From: Sphingomonas caeni
GTDB lineage: Bacteria; Pseudomonadota; Alphaproteobacteria; Sphingomonadales; Sphingomonadaceae
NCBI RefSeq assembly: GCF_026013415.1
Contig: NZ_JAPDOK010000001.1
Span: forward strand, 623,342 to 687,341
Reading direction: 5' to 3'
DNA: 64,000 nt
Shown here: piece after piece, positions 55,592-64,000 of the stretch
How the letters are laid out: each line of letters starts with the position of its first letter
Position numbering within the stretch: the first letter of the stretch is position 1
The notes under the pieces: model-generated
What the model was told of the DNA's origin: nothing
Databases searched by the model: none
The model's input: the letters and a program-made list of their open reading frames with translations, nothing else
Made by a program: the position numbers and the translations under genes

Positions 55592-56569
55592 TCAGCCGGC
55601 CATCCTGTCGCTGCGCGCCGCGTTGCGCCCGGCAAGCAGCGCGAGCGCAAGAGCCAGGATGGCCACCAGACTGTGCGGGACAAGATCGGCGGCGCCGTGC
55701 AATTCGCGGTCGGTGAGGAAGCCGAACACGCCATAGACGGCGAGCCCACCCGCCATCAGCGCGAACCGCTGCCGGTCATTCCATCGCCGCCCCCGCGTCC
55801 AGAGCGCCATCGCCCCGACGAAAGCCGCTTCGATCGCGATCATCGCCGCCACGCTCAGCTGCCACGGCCAGGCGAGCAGGGCATGACTGAAATGCTCGAG
55901 CAGCATCAGCGCCGATCCCGCGCCGAAGGCGAGCGCGAACAGCGCCGGCGATGGCGGAGCGGGCCGCTCGGCCGCCTCGGTGCGGAAGCGCGGCCAGGCA
56001 AAGGCGGCGGCGATCAGCGCTGCGACCGCCAACCCTGCGCCCGCAAACTGACCCGGCGAAGCCATGAAGGGCAAGGACTGATAGGTGAAACGCGCCACCA
56101 CGGCGGCCCCGGCCAGAAAGATCAGCGCGAAGACGCCGACGCCGACTGGTCCCAACCAGCTTTGCTCGCGCCGCGCGGGAAACAGCGCCTCGGCGAAGCC
56201 GATCGGCACCGCGATGCTCCACACGGCGTGGATCGTCACCACGAACACCAGCCAGGGCAGCCCGGTGCCGAGCGCGGGGACATAGCCGAAGTCGAGCAGC
56301 CGCAGATGGAGATAGTTCGGATTGAACAGCGACTGGGTGATGAAGCCTTCCTCGATCAGGCCATAGGCGATCCCCAGCAGCGCGATCGTCACCCATCCGC
56401 CGCCGCTGCGCCGCGCCCCCTCGCGGATCAAAAGCGCCGCCGATCCGTACATGGCAGCCATCACCGGCAGCGCGCCGATCAGCGACACCGGCATCGAGCC
56501 GAGCAGATATTCGGCGACCAGCGGCGACAGCAGCCAGAGCGAGATTACGGGCAGGATTCGGCGTAGCAT
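55592..56569 (-). CDS. Multi-pass membrane hypothetical protein
   Basis: Protein of 325 aa with about eight hydrophobic helices. GLIEEGFITQSLFNPNY recalls the EE motif of CPBP-type membrane proteases, but the later His motifs are not clear, so I leave it unassigned. Divergent from the MarR gene, across an 87-nt gap holding a palindromic operator; it is the likely MarR target. Confidence 0.8.
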   Translation of the reverse strand: MLRRILPVISLWLLSPLVAEYLLGSMPVSLIGALPVMAAMYGSAALLIREGARRSGGGWVTIALLGIAYGLIEEGFITQSLFNPNYLHLRLLDFGYVPALGTGLPWLVFVVTIHAVWSIAVPIGFAEALFPARREQSWLGPVGVGVFALIFLAGAAVVARFTYQSLPFMASPGQFAGAGLAVAALIAAAFAWPRFRTEAAERPAPPSPALFALAFGAGSALMLLEHFSHALLAWPWQLSVAAMIAIEAAFVGAMALWTRGRRWNDRQRFALMAGGLAVYGVFGFLTDRELHGAADLVPHSLVAILALALALLAGRNAARSDRMAG

Positions 56570-56606
56570 CGTTCCATCCCTTGATCGGACGACTCGATAT
56601 AGTCTA

Positions 56607-56633
56607 ATTATAGATAATATTTCAATCTATAAT
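56607..56633. promoter_or_regulatory. Palindromic operator between MarR and membrane protein genes
   Basis: ATTATAGAT (56607-56615) and ATCTATAAT (56625-56633) are exact inverted copies with a 9-nt centre, in AT-rich DNA between divergent starts at 56569 and 56678. Typical MarR-type site. Confidence 0.7.
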
Positions 56634-56677
56634 CTAACATCCTTGCACCGAGCCTTTTGACCGCCTACGCATCGCCC

Positions 56678-57151
56678 ATGAACAGCCCACGCGACGAGAT
56701 CGACGCCTTTCATGCCCAGAACTTCGGCTATGCGCTGGCGCGGCTGCACCGGCTGTTCCACGACAGCCTCGCCGCGACGCTCACGGGTACTGGCTTGCAC
56801 ATGGGGCATGTCCTCATCCTGGCGACGCTGCGCGCCCAGCGCGAACTGCACGGCGAAAGCACATTGACCCAGACCCGGCTCGCCGAGGCGACGGGGATCG
56901 AAAAATCCTCGCTGGTACTGCTCCTCGACATGCTCGAACGCGAGGGTTGGGTCGAGCGCGGCCGCCACCCCACTGACCGGCGCGCGCATATCATCCACCT
57001 GACCGAGGACGGGGCTCGGCGCTTCGAACAGGTCGGCCAGGGACTTCACGTCCGGCAAAGCGCCAATCTGTCGGTGCTCAGCGCGGCGGAGCAGCGGACG
57101 ATGCTCGACATGATGCACCGGCTGCGCGCGCATCTGGAAGCGCAGGCCTAG
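56678..57151 (+). CDS. MarR-family transcriptional regulator
   Basis: Protein of 157 aa from ATG 56678 (TTG 56657 is upstream). Winged helix with LTQTRLAEATGIEKSSLVLLLDMLEREGWVER and wing RHPTDRRAHIIHLTEDG. It probably represses the divergent membrane protein gene and itself through the palindrome at 56607-56633. Its TAG stop shares CTAG (57148-57151) with the convergent TetR gene. Confidence 0.92.
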   Translation: MNSPRDEIDAFHAQNFGYALARLHRLFHDSLAATLTGTGLHMGHVLILATLRAQRELHGESTLTQTRLAEATGIEKSSLVLLLDMLEREGWVERGRHPTDRRAHIIHLTEDGARRFEQVGQGLHVRQSANLSVLSAAEQRTMLDMMHRLRAHLEAQA

Positions 57152-57741
57152 CCCCCCGCCGCCGCCAGCGTCTCGCGTACCCGCGCCAGCGCGGCGCCCA
57201 TCGGATCCTCCTCGCCCAGCAGCGCGAAGGTGCCCGTCAGCGCGAACGCGCAATGTCCGTGCACCGTCGCCACCAGCGAGCGCGCCAGCGCCGCGGCGCG
57301 GCCGGCACGCTCAGGCGGGAGCACCCGGATAATCTCCGCCTCGACCATGCCCGTCAGCCCGGCGCGCTGCTCCCGGTCGCGTTCGGGAATCTGCTCGCCC
57401 TCGGGCAGGCGGTGATCATAGATCGCCATCCACAGGTTCGGATTCTCCGCGGCGAAGCTGAAATAGCTTTCGACCAGCACCGCGATCCGGTCCGCCGGGC
57501 CCGCGTCGAGCCGTGCGCGCATCGCCTCGGCCCAGAGCGTGAAGGTGTGGCTGTTGATCGCCATCACCAGCCGGTTGTGGCTGCCGAAGACATTGTGGAT
57601 CGTCCCGATCGAATAGCCGATCCGCTTGGCCACCTCGCGCGCCGAGAAGCGCGCATAGCCGACCTCGGCCATGAGGCGGTGCCCCTCGGCGAGGATCAGC
57701 GCCTCGAGCTCGGCGCGGCTATGGTCCGATCGGCGACCCAT
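57148..57741 (-). CDS. TetR/AcrR-family transcriptional regulator
   Basis: Protein of 197 aa. N-terminal HTH at about 8-55 (FSAREVAKRIGYSIGTIHNVFGSH), ligand domain about 75-190 typical of the TetR_C33-like group. It probably binds the inverted repeat at 57764-57797 and controls the divergent DUF2339 gene and itself. Confidence 0.93.
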   Translation of the reverse strand: MGRRSDHSRAELEALILAEGHRLMAEVGYARFSAREVAKRIGYSIGTIHNVFGSHNRLVMAINSHTFTLWAEAMRARLDAGPADRIAVLVESYFSFAAENPNLWMAIYDHRLPEGEQIPERDREQRAGLTGMVEAEIIRVLPPERAGRAAALARSLVATVHGHCAFALTGTFALLGEEDPMGAALARVRETLAAAGG

Positions 57742-57763
57742 AAGCCCCGGTATAAGCGAAATT

Positions 57764-57797
57764 GATCACTGTCCAATTATTTTATTGAACACTGATC
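57764..57797. promoter_or_regulatory. Palindromic operator between TetR and DUF2339 genes
   Basis: GATCACTGTCCAAT (57764-57777) and the inverted half ATTGAACACTGATC (57784-57797) match at 12 of 14 positions around TATTTT. It is centred between the starts at 57741 and 57838. Confidence 0.65.
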
Positions 57798-57837
57798 ATT
57801 TCATGCTATGCAGGCCGTGTACCCGAGGAGAATCACG

Positions 57838-60684
57838 ATGACTGCGCTGGTCCTGTTTCTGCTGATCGTCGCCTGCGCCATATTGTGGCAGCGCGTGAGC
57901 ACGCTCGAGAAACGGCTCGAAAATCTGCGCGAGCTCCTCTTCGCCGGCGCGCCGCGCCACTACGAGCGCCCCGCCGCGCCTGCCCAACCGCTCGCGGCCG
58001 CCCCGGCCGAGGTCCGGACGGCGCTCGAACCCGAACCGCTCCCGGCACCCGCCCCGCGCCCGGCTCCGCCGCCCCCTCCCCCAGCGATCCCCGTGTTCGA
58101 GGACGAGCCCGAACGAGCGCCGCGCCGCATGCTGGGCTTCGAGGATATTTTCGGCCGCTACCTCCCCATCTGGGCGGGCGGGATCACGCTCGCGGTCGCG
58201 GGCTTCCTGATCGTCAAATATTCGATCGACGCCGGGCTGCTCTCGCCAGCGATCCGCGTCGTGCTCGGCCTGCTCTTCGGCACCGGCCTGATCGCCGCCG
58301 CCGAAGTCGCGCTGCGCAGCCACCGCTTCGTGATCGACGACCGCATCCGTCAGGCGCTCGCGGGCGCCGGCATCGCCACCCTCTACGCCTCGATCCTGGT
58401 CGCGGCGAACCTCTACCACCTCGTCGATCCGATGACCGCCTTTGTCGGCCTCGCCCTCGTCACCGCGCTCGCCGCCGGTCTGTCGCTCCGCTTCGGCGCC
58501 CCCAGCGCGGTGCTCGGCCTGGTCGGCGGCCTCGCCGCGCCCGCGCTCGTCGGCGCCGAATCGCCCAACGTGCCCCTGCTCGCCACCTATCTCGCCCTCA
58601 CCGTCGGCGGCCTGTGCGCGCTCGGGCGCAACCAGCGCTGGTGGTGGCTCGGCGCGCTCGCGGTGCTCGGCGGCTTCGGCTGGGGCGCGCTGCTGATCCT
58701 GGGCGGGCTGCACGATACCGCCTCGGTCCTTGCGGTCGGCACGCTTACCCTGCTCTTCGCGATCGCCTTCCCGCTGCTGCTGGTCGGCAACCGCTCCGCC
58801 ACCTTCCGCCTTGCCGCCGCCGTCGCCGGCTGCGCCCAGATGGCCGCAATCGTCGCGACCGGGAACTTCGCGCCGCTCGAATGGGGCATGTTCGCCCTCT
58901 TCTCGGTCGCGATCGTCTTCCTTTCGCGCCGCCAGAGCCTGCTCGCCCAGGCGCCGCTGATCGGCCTCGGCACCGGCGCGCTGCTCGCGATGAGCTGGAA
59001 CCAGCCCGACCCGGCGATTCTCGCGCTCGTCCTCGCCGGTGGCACCGCCATCTATGGCGGGCCCGCCTTGTGGCGGCTGTGGCGCAGCGACGGCAACACC
59101 GGCGACGCGCTCCAGCTGGCGGGCCTGGCGCTCGCCGTCGCGCTGATCCCGCTGCTCCATTTCCATGACCGTTGGGGCTGGCAGACTTTCTCCACGCTCG
59201 CCTTTGCCGGTGCCGCGCTCGCGGCCTTCGCCGCCGCGCTCGGCTGGCGCCATCCCGATCGCCTCGCCGATCCGCGCTTCGCGCTCGTCTCGGTCCCGGC
59301 GATCGGTCTCGCCCTGCTCGCCGCCGCCCTTGCCCTGCCCGACTGGGCCCTCGCCCCGGCGACCGCGGCCGCGGCCGCCGCGACCCTGCTGCTCGCGTTG
59401 CGTTCGCAGGACAGGCGCATCGCCGCCGCCGCCCACGCCTTCGGCATGGCGGCCCTGATCTTCCTCATCTCGTGGCGCGGGCTGGAGGAGATGGCGCACG
59501 CCGCGGGCTTCACCCGCCCGGTCGCAATGCTGCTCCCTGCCATCCTCCGCTGGCTGGTCCCCGCCGCCGCCGCGCTCGCCTTTGCGCGCTGGTCGCCGAA
59601 CGAGAAGGCGCGCGCGCCGATCCAGTGCCTCGCGGTCCTGCTCTTCTATATCGCCTTCGCCCAGCCGATCGCGGAGGACTATCTCGCCCTGCTCCCCGCG
59701 ACAGTGATCGCCGGGCTCGCCCTCACCGCCCGCGACCGCGCAGTTCCCGCGCTCGCCACCGCCGGTGCGCTCTCGCTCGCCTGGGCGGTGCAGCCGCTCG
59801 CCGGCTGGCTCGTCCCCGGCTTCATGGCGCTGGTCGGGATCCCGCTCTACGTCACCGCGCTGCCCGATCTCGTCCCCGTCGCGATCCGCATCGCCGCACC
59901 CACGCTCGCGCTCGCGCTGGTCCTGTGGCGCACCCCGCTCCCGCCGCGCCTGCGCCGGATCGGCGCGATCGAGACGGCGGCGCTCGCCACCATCGCGGTC
60001 CATATCGTCTGGAAGCATCTCTTCGCGATCCCTAGCCCCGACGCCTTCATCGCCCATGGCCTCGCCGAACGTACCCTGTGGGAGCTGCTCCTCCTTGCCG
60101 CCGCCTGCGCCGCCTGGCGCCTCGACGCCCGCCGGATCGCCACCGGCCTCGGCCTGGCCAGTCTGCTCCACCTGACCTGGTTCAGCCTGATGCAGCACAA
60201 CCCGCTCTGGGATCTCCAGGCGGTCGGCCCCTGGCTGGTCCCGCTCTACGGCACCGGTTTCGGCCTGATCTGGCTCTCGCGCCACGTGAGCAACGACGAT
60301 CTGGCCCGGCGCGCCCGTGGCTTGGCGCAGATCGTCCTGATCCTGCTCTTCGCCCTCTCCGCGCTCGGCCAGGCCTTCCACGGCACGGTCATCATGCTCG
60401 GCGAAGTCGGCCAGGCCGAGGATATCTGGCGCTCGCTGCTCGCGATCGGAATCGCCATCGGCTTCCTGCAATGGGGCATTCGCACGAGTTCGCGCGACTG
60501 GCGGATCGCCTCGCTGGTGCTGATGCTCGCCGCGGTCGGCAAGGTGTTCCTGCGCGACGCCGCCGGGCTCGACGGGCTGCTCCGCATCGCCTCGTTCGCG
60601 GCGCTCGGCTTCAGCCTGATCGGGGTCGGCTGGCTCTACAGCCGCTATCTGCCCGACTCGCGGCTGAGGACCGGTAACGACTGA
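57838..60684 (+). CDS. DUF2339 large multi-pass membrane protein
   Basis: Protein of 948 aa from ATG 57838; GAGGAG precedes it. A first helix, a coiled-coil-like stretch (RVSTLEKRLENLRELL) and a Pro/Ala-rich linker lead to the DUF2339 body from about 105 (EDIFGRYLPIWAGGITLAVAGFLIVKYSIDAGLL), with more than 20 helices. No catalytic motif is known. Likely controlled by the divergent TetR protein. Confidence 0.92.
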   Translation: MTALVLFLLIVACAILWQRVSTLEKRLENLRELLFAGAPRHYERPAAPAQPLAAAPAEVRTALEPEPLPAPAPRPAPPPPPPAIPVFEDEPERAPRRMLGFEDIFGRYLPIWAGGITLAVAGFLIVKYSIDAGLLSPAIRVVLGLLFGTGLIAAAEVALRSHRFVIDDRIRQALAGAGIATLYASILVAANLYHLVDPMTAFVGLALVTALAAGLSLRFGAPSAVLGLVGGLAAPALVGAESPNVPLLATYLALTVGGLCALGRNQRWWWLGALAVLGGFGWGALLILGGLHDTASVLAVGTLTLLFAIAFPLLLVGNRSATFRLAAAVAGCAQMAAIVATGNFAPLEWGMFALFSVAIVFLSRRQSLLAQAPLIGLGTGALLAMSWNQPDPAILALVLAGGTAIYGGPALWRLWRSDGNTGDALQLAGLALAVALIPLLHFHDRWGWQTFSTLAFAGAALAAFAAALGWRHPDRLADPRFALVSVPAIGLALLAAALALPDWALAPATAAAAAATLLLALRSQDRRIAAAAHAFGMAALIFLISWRGLEEMAHAAGFTRPVAMLLPAILRWLVPAAAALAFARWSPNEKARAPIQCLAVLLFYIAFAQPIAEDYLALLPATVIAGLALTARDRAVPALATAGALSLAWAVQPLAGWLVPGFMALVGIPLYVTALPDLVPVAIRIAAPTLALALVLWRTPLPPRLRRIGAIETAALATIAVHIVWKHLFAIPSPDAFIAHGLAERTLWELLLLAAACAAWRLDARRIATGLGLASLLHLTWFSLMQHNPLWDLQAVGPWLVPLYGTGFGLIWLSRHVSNDDLARRARGLAQIVLILLFALSALGQAFHGTVIMLGEVGQAEDIWRSLLAIGIAIGFLQWGIRTSSRDWRIASLVLMLAAVGKVFLRDAAGLDGLLRIASFAALGFSLIGVGWLYSRYLPDSRLRTGND

Positions 60685-60724
60685 CCCTTGTCCCGCGAGG
60701 CGCTTTTCTGGCAGCCTCGCGGGC

Positions 60725-61141
60725 ATGGTCCGCACGATCCTCATCTATGCCGGCGCGCTCGCAATCGCCGCCCTGGTGCTGCAATGGCTCGAATATGGCC
60801 GGGTGATGCGCCTGTTCTCGACCGAATTCTATATCGTGCTGATCGCGATCGGCTTCACCCTGCTCGGGGTCTGGGCCGGCCATGCGCTCACCGCGCGCCC
60901 CCGCCGGCGGTTCGAGCGCAACACCGCCGCGATCGCCGCGCTCGGCCTTTCCCCACGCGAATGCGAGATCCTCGAGCTGCTCGCCTCGGGCCGCACCAAC
61001 CAGCAAATGGCCGAGGCGCTCCATATCTCGCCCAACACGGTCAAGACCCATCTCGCGCGCATCTATGAAAAGCTCGAGGTCGAGCGCCGCGTCCAGGCGA
61101 TCGAGAAAGCGCGCTTCCTGTCGCTGATTCCCGCCGCGTGA
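60725..61141 (+). CDS. Membrane-bound LuxR-type HTH regulator
   Basis: Protein of 138 aa. Two transmembrane helices at about 4-21 and 36-55, then a LuxR HTH at about 72-135 (LSPRECEILELLASGRTNQQMAEAL, NTVKTHLARIYEKL). No receiver domain is present, so it must be controlled through the membrane segment or a partner. The next gene encodes a DUF4199 membrane protein, a pairing suggesting a signal input. Confidence 0.93.
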   Translation: MVRTILIYAGALAIAALVLQWLEYGRVMRLFSTEFYIVLIAIGFTLLGVWAGHALTARPRRRFERNTAAIAALGLSPRECEILELLASGRTNQQMAEALHISPNTVKTHLARIYEKLEVERRVQAIEKARFLSLIPAA

Positions 61142-61230
61142 CGGCGATTCCACGAAAATCACCCGTTCGGGCGATGGCGTGGGGGCACGCGATCGGCTGA
61201 TCTCGCGGCACATCCATTCAGGGGGAAGCC

Positions 61231-61776
61231 ATGACCTTCACGCGCTATTCGCTCATCTACGGCCTGCTCGTCGGCGCCGTCATCGCCGGCATCATCTCGA
61301 CCCTGCTCGCCATCTTCGGCGAGGAAGGGCCGTTCGCCACCTACTGGTTCGGCTATCTGGTGCAGCTCGTCGGGCTCACCTTCGTCTTTGTCGGCGTGAA
61401 GCGTTACCGCGACGTCGAGCGCGGCGGGGTGATCAAATTCTTCCCCGCGCTGGGCCTCGGGCTCGCGATCGCCCTTACCGCCGCCATCGCCTATGCGCTG
61501 GTCTGGGAAATCTATCTCGCGCTCACCCATTACAGCTTCATGGCGGACTATATCGACAAGGTCCGCCACGGCCTCGAGGCCAAGCACACGCCGCCCGCCG
61601 AGATTGCGAAGCAGATGGCCGAAATGCAGGCGATGGCCGAGGCCTACAAGAACCCGCTCTTCCGCATCCCGATGACGATGGTCGAGCTGATCGTGCCGCT
61701 GGGCCTCGTCGTGCCGATCTTTTCGGCGGGCTTGCTGTGCTTTCCGAAGATCCTGCCAGCGCGCGCCGCGCAGTAG
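61231..61776 (+). CDS. DUF4199 membrane protein
   Basis: Protein of 181 aa; GGGGGAAG precedes the ATG. Four helices: about 8-29, 38-55, 68-92 and 147-170. An amphipathic charged loop (RHGLEAKHTPPAEIAKQMAEMQAMAEAYKN region) lies between helices 3 and 4. Matches DUF4199, function unknown. Its stop lies just before giant-hairpin repeat copy B. Confidence 0.9.
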   Translation: MTFTRYSLIYGLLVGAVIAGIISTLLAIFGEEGPFATYWFGYLVQLVGLTFVFVGVKRYRDVERGGVIKFFPALGLGLAIALTAAIAYALVWEIYLALTHYSFMADYIDKVRHGLEAKHTPPAEIAKQMAEMQAMAEAYKNPLFRIPMTMVELIVPLGLVVPIFSAGLLCFPKILPARAAQ

Positions 61777-61780
61777 CGCC

Positions 61781-61928
61781 CAGCTTGCGTCGAGATTCAG
61801 TTCAGGGTGCGGCGAAAATGGTGGTTGGCCGCGACCCGGAGCGCAGCGTGCTTAAGGCACGTGAGCACCGGAAGCGCGGACAACCACCATTTGCAGTCCG
61901 CCCTGGGCTGAATATCGATGCGAGCTAG
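61781..61928. repeat. Giant-hairpin dispersed repeat, copy B
   Basis: A 148-nt imperfect palindrome: 61782 onward (AGCTTGCGTCGAGATTCAG) pairs with the end at 61928, and the inner stem AAAATGGTGGTTG pairs with its complement near 61883. The centre CGTGC/GCACG hairpin is as in copy A. Copy differences fall in matching positions of both arms, keeping the stem. The terminal CTAG (61925-61928) holds the murA TAG stop. It lies between convergent genes. Confidence 0.85.
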
Positions 61929-63220
61929 CCGTCGCCGAGGCGCTCGATATCGGCGCCCACACCCTGGAGCTTCTCTTCCAGCCGCTCGTAACCCCGGTCG
62001 AGATGGTAGACCCGATTGACCTCGGTCCGCCCCTCGGCCGCGAGCCCCGCGAGGATCAGGCTCATCGACGCGCGCAGGTCGGTCGCCATCACCGGTGCGC
62101 CGACCAGGCTCGCATTGCCGTGCACCACCGCGGTCCGCCCGCGCACATCGATATGCGCGCCCATCCGCGCCAGTTCGGGCACGTGCATGTAGCGGTTCTC
62201 GAAGATCGTCTCGGTCAGCACGCTCGCGCCATCGGCCTTGAGCAGCATCGCCATGAACTGCGCCTGCATGTCGGTCGCGAAGCCCGGAAAGGGCGCGGTG
62301 CTGAGCGTCAGCGGCTTGAGCGGCCCGTCAGCGCTCACGCGGATCGCATCCTTCCTTTCCTCGACGCTCACCCCCGCCTCGATCAGCGCATCGAGCGTCG
62401 CGCGCATATCGTGCGCCGAGGCGCCGACCAGGTCGAGGCTGCCCCCGGTGATCGCCGCCGCGCAGGCATAGCTGCCCGCCTCGATCCGGTCGGGCATCAC
62501 CCGGTACATCGCACCGTGGAGCCGGTCGCGGCCCTCGATCTCGAGCGTCTCGGTACCGATCCCGCTGATCGACGCGCCCATCGCCACGAGCAGGTTGCAC
62601 AGATCGACGATCTCGGGCTCGCGCGCCGCATTCTCCAGGATCGTACCGCCCTTGGCGGTCACCGCGGCCATCAGCACATTCTCGGTCGCGCCGACCGAGA
62701 CCACCGGGAAGCTGAACCGCCCGCCGGTGAGCCGCCCGACCCCGTTGATCTTTGGCGCCACCGCCTTCACATAGCCCGCCGCCAGCTCGATCTCGGCACC
62801 GATCGCTTCGAGCGCCTTCAGATGCAGGTCGATCGGCCGGTTGCCGATCGCGCAGCCGCCCGGCAGCGACACCGTCGCCTCGCCCGCGCGGCCCACCAGC
62901 GGCCCCAGCACCAGGATCGATGCGCGCATCTTGCGGACGATGTCATAGGGCGCGACCGTCGAGGTCAGCTGCTGCCCGCGCATCGTCATCACCCGCCCGA
63001 AATCGCTCGGGCGCCCGCCTTCGATCGTCGTCGAGACCCCGAACTGGTTCAGTAGATGTCCGAAGCTGTCAACGTCCGCCAGACGTGGCAGATTCCGTAA
63101 GGTAAGCGGTTCGTCGGTCAGCAAAGCGCAGGGCATCAGGGTCAGCGCGGAGTTCTTCGCGCCCGAGATGGCGATGCGACCCGAAAGCCGGTTTCCGCCG
63201 CGGATGAGGATACGGTCCAT
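61925..63220 (-). CDS. murA: UDP-N-acetylglucosamine 1-carboxyvinyltransferase
   Basis: Protein of 431 aa, standard MurA length. Starts [16 protein letters not shown]. The catalytic loop [14 protein letters not shown] has C123, so it should be fosfomycin-sensitive. Other motifs: [21 protein letters not shown]-like [28 protein letters not shown]. First committed step of peptidoglycan synthesis. Its stop is formed by the end of giant-hairpin repeat copy B. Confidence 0.97.
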   Translation of the reverse strand: MDRILIRGGNRLSGRIAISGAKNSALTLMPCALLTDEPLTLRNLPRLADVDSFGHLLNQFGVSTTIEGGRPSDFGRVMTMRGQQLTSTVAPYDIVRKMRASILVLGPLVGRAGEATVSLPGGCAIGNRPIDLHLKALEAIGAEIELAAGYVKAVAPKINGVGRLTGGRFSFPVVSVGATENVLMAAVTAKGGTILENAAREPEIVDLCNLLVAMGASISGIGTETLEIEGRDRLHGAMYRVMPDRIEAGSYACAAAITGGSLDLVGASAHDMRATLDALIEAGVSVEERKDAIRVSADGPLKPLTLSTAPFPGFATDMQAQFMAMLLKADGASVLTETIFENRYMHVPELARMGAHIDVRGRTAVVHGNASLVGAPVMATDLRASMSLILAGLAAEGRTEVNRVYHLDRGYERLEEKLQGVGADIERLGDG

Positions 63221-63343
63221 TGACGGGCTATTAGCCCCTCGCCGCGCGCGCGCAAGGTCAGCCGTAACGGGGATGGTTGATCGATTTTAATGCAATGATT
63301 TCACGGCACTGCTTTGCATTGCCCGTGGGGGGAAGCGAATAGC

Positions 63344-64000
63344 GTGGCCGGTAGTTGTTTCGCCGAAGTGTTGAGTGAACTCGTCGACCTGACGCAGGGG
63401 GAACGAACGGCGCTCGAAAACCTCGAAGAACGCCAGCGGAATGTACGCCGCGGGGCGATCCTTCAGCGTGAGAACGAAACCGGCGGCGAACTCTACATCC
63501 TCCGCAAGGGGCTGATGATGAGCTATGTGCTGCTCGACGACGGCAGCCGCCAGATCCTGCGCTTTCTCTTTCCCGGCGACATGCTCGGCGTATCGGGCCT
63601 GATCTATCGCGAGGCGCCCGAGACGCTCTGCGCGCTGTCGGACTGCGTGGTCAGCCCGTTCGACCGCGGCCAGCTCGCCCAGTTGATCATCAGCCATCCG
63701 CGGATTTCGGCAATGATCCTCGTCTATTGCCAGATCGAGCGCGTCTCGCTCACCGACCGGCTCGCCGCGCTCGGCCGCACCAGCGCCAAGGCGCGCGTCG
63801 CGGCGCTGCTGCTCGAGCTGCGCAATCGCCTGCGCGCCACCGACAAGTCGGTGGAGGACGATTTCACGCTGGGGCTGACGCAAGAGGAGGTGGGCGACGC
63901 GACCGGGCTCACCGCGGTCCATGTCAACCGCATGCTCCGCCAGCTCGAGGAAGAGGGCCTGATCGCGCGCGAGAATGGCCGCGTCACACTGCTCGACGAA
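63344..64000 (+). CDS. Crp/Fnr-family transcriptional regulator, cut by window end
   Basis: At least 219 aa from GTG 63344 (SD GGGGGGAAG upstream; TTG 63314 also in frame). cNMP-binding-like barrel at about 25-130 (GGELYILRKGLMMSYVLLDDGSRQILRFLFPGDMLG), a dimerisation helix, and a Crp-type HTH near 182-205 (LTQEEVGDATGLTAVHVNRMLRQLEEEGLI). It lacks the N-terminal Cys cluster of FNR. The C-terminus is outside the window. Divergent from murA. Confidence 0.93.
   Translation, partial: MAGSCFAEVLSELVDLTQGERTALENLEERQRNVRRGAILQRENETGGELYILRKGLMMSYVLLDDGSRQILRFLFPGDMLGVSGLIYREAPETLCALSDCVVSPFDRGQLAQLIISHPRISAMILVYCQIERVSLTDRLAALGRTSAKARVAALLLELRNRLRATDKSVEDDFTLGLTQEEVGDATGLTAVHVNRMLRQLEEEGLIARENGRVTLLDE

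Noticed and set aside
57796..60744. Very long minus-strand open frame (982 codons) opposite the DUF2339 gene
   Set aside because: Its translation is Glu/Arg/Gln/Gly-rich low complexity, produced by the high-GC antisense frame of a membrane protein gene. No start signal or domain.
63221..63343. FNR-box-like TTGAT upstream of the Crp/Fnr gene
   Set aside because: Only half of the palindrome is present (TTGATCGATTTTAA); too weak to annotate.

Overview
The window is GC-rich, densely coded DNA from an alphaproteobacterium, most likely a sphingomonad (Sphingomonas or a close relative). This is inferred from the gene families (large TonB-dependent receptor, DUF2093, DUF4199, DUF2339, MidA-like methyltransferase, Pmp3), the many 4-nt stop/start overlaps and the dispersed palindromic repeats. 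It looks chromosomal: rpmB, purD, xseA, hemH, lgt, tadA and murA are all present. I see no tRNA, rRNA, CRISPR array, prophage or insertion sequence with a transposase. No stretch longer than about 280 bases lacks a gene.

Region 1 (87-14270) is the most unusual part. A TonB-dependent receptor lies upstream of five co-directional genes in which each stop overlaps the next start as ATGA: TPR-sulfotransferase, TPR-Asp/Asn beta-hydroxylase, two TPR-2OG oxygenases and a second TPR-sulfotransferase. A further sulfotransferase, a TauD-like dioxygenase and a third TPR-2OG oxygenase follow. It reads as a hydroxylation and sulfation system tied to an outer-membrane receptor. No precursor peptide gene is visible, so the substrate is unknown.

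Region 2 (14484-27750) holds housekeeping and envelope genes: LytM-type peptidase, DUF2093, xseA and purD (divergent with overlapping start codons), a vWA protein carrying a TonB-plug-like segment, an E/P/A-rich anchored protein with a helix-hairpin-helix end, a CNNM/CorC protein, an OmpA lipoprotein, tadA, a Pmp3-type protein of 57 residues, rpmB and a phytase-like secreted protein.

Region 3 (27807-42290): a possible small RNA, an acetoacetyl-CoA reductase, hemH coupled to an orphan molybdopterin oxidase subunit, lgt, a four-gene run (lgt, MidA-like, GNAT, pgeF), a cystathionine gamma-synthase family enzyme behind a structured leader, a repeat-containing secreted protein, a CE2-like esterase and a DUF1800/DUF1501 pair.

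Region 4 (42432-48383): a CHASE3-GGDEF cyclase, then a copper-flavoured cluster (PCuAC-like lipoprotein, NitT/TauT-type solute-binding protein, Sco, membrane cupredoxin, ABC permease, ABC ATPase). A 272-nt cloverleaf-like inverted-repeat element sits between permease and ATPase and supplies the ATPase start codon.

Region 5 (48488-64000): GH9 and GH1 glycosidases with LacI-type operator-like sites, flanking an MHYT-GGDEF-EAL protein and a tandem-PilZ protein; MarR- and TetR-controlled membrane proteins with visible palindromic operators; a membrane-bound LuxR-type regulator with DUF4199; murA; and a Crp/Fnr regulator cut by the window end.

Intergenic palindromes recur at convergent gene ends (15007-15091, 26658-26746, 38057-38137, 42291-42428, 51119-51139). 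A 148-149-nt giant-hairpin repeat occurs twice (25512-25660 and 61781-61928), both times contributing a neighbouring gene's TAG stop.
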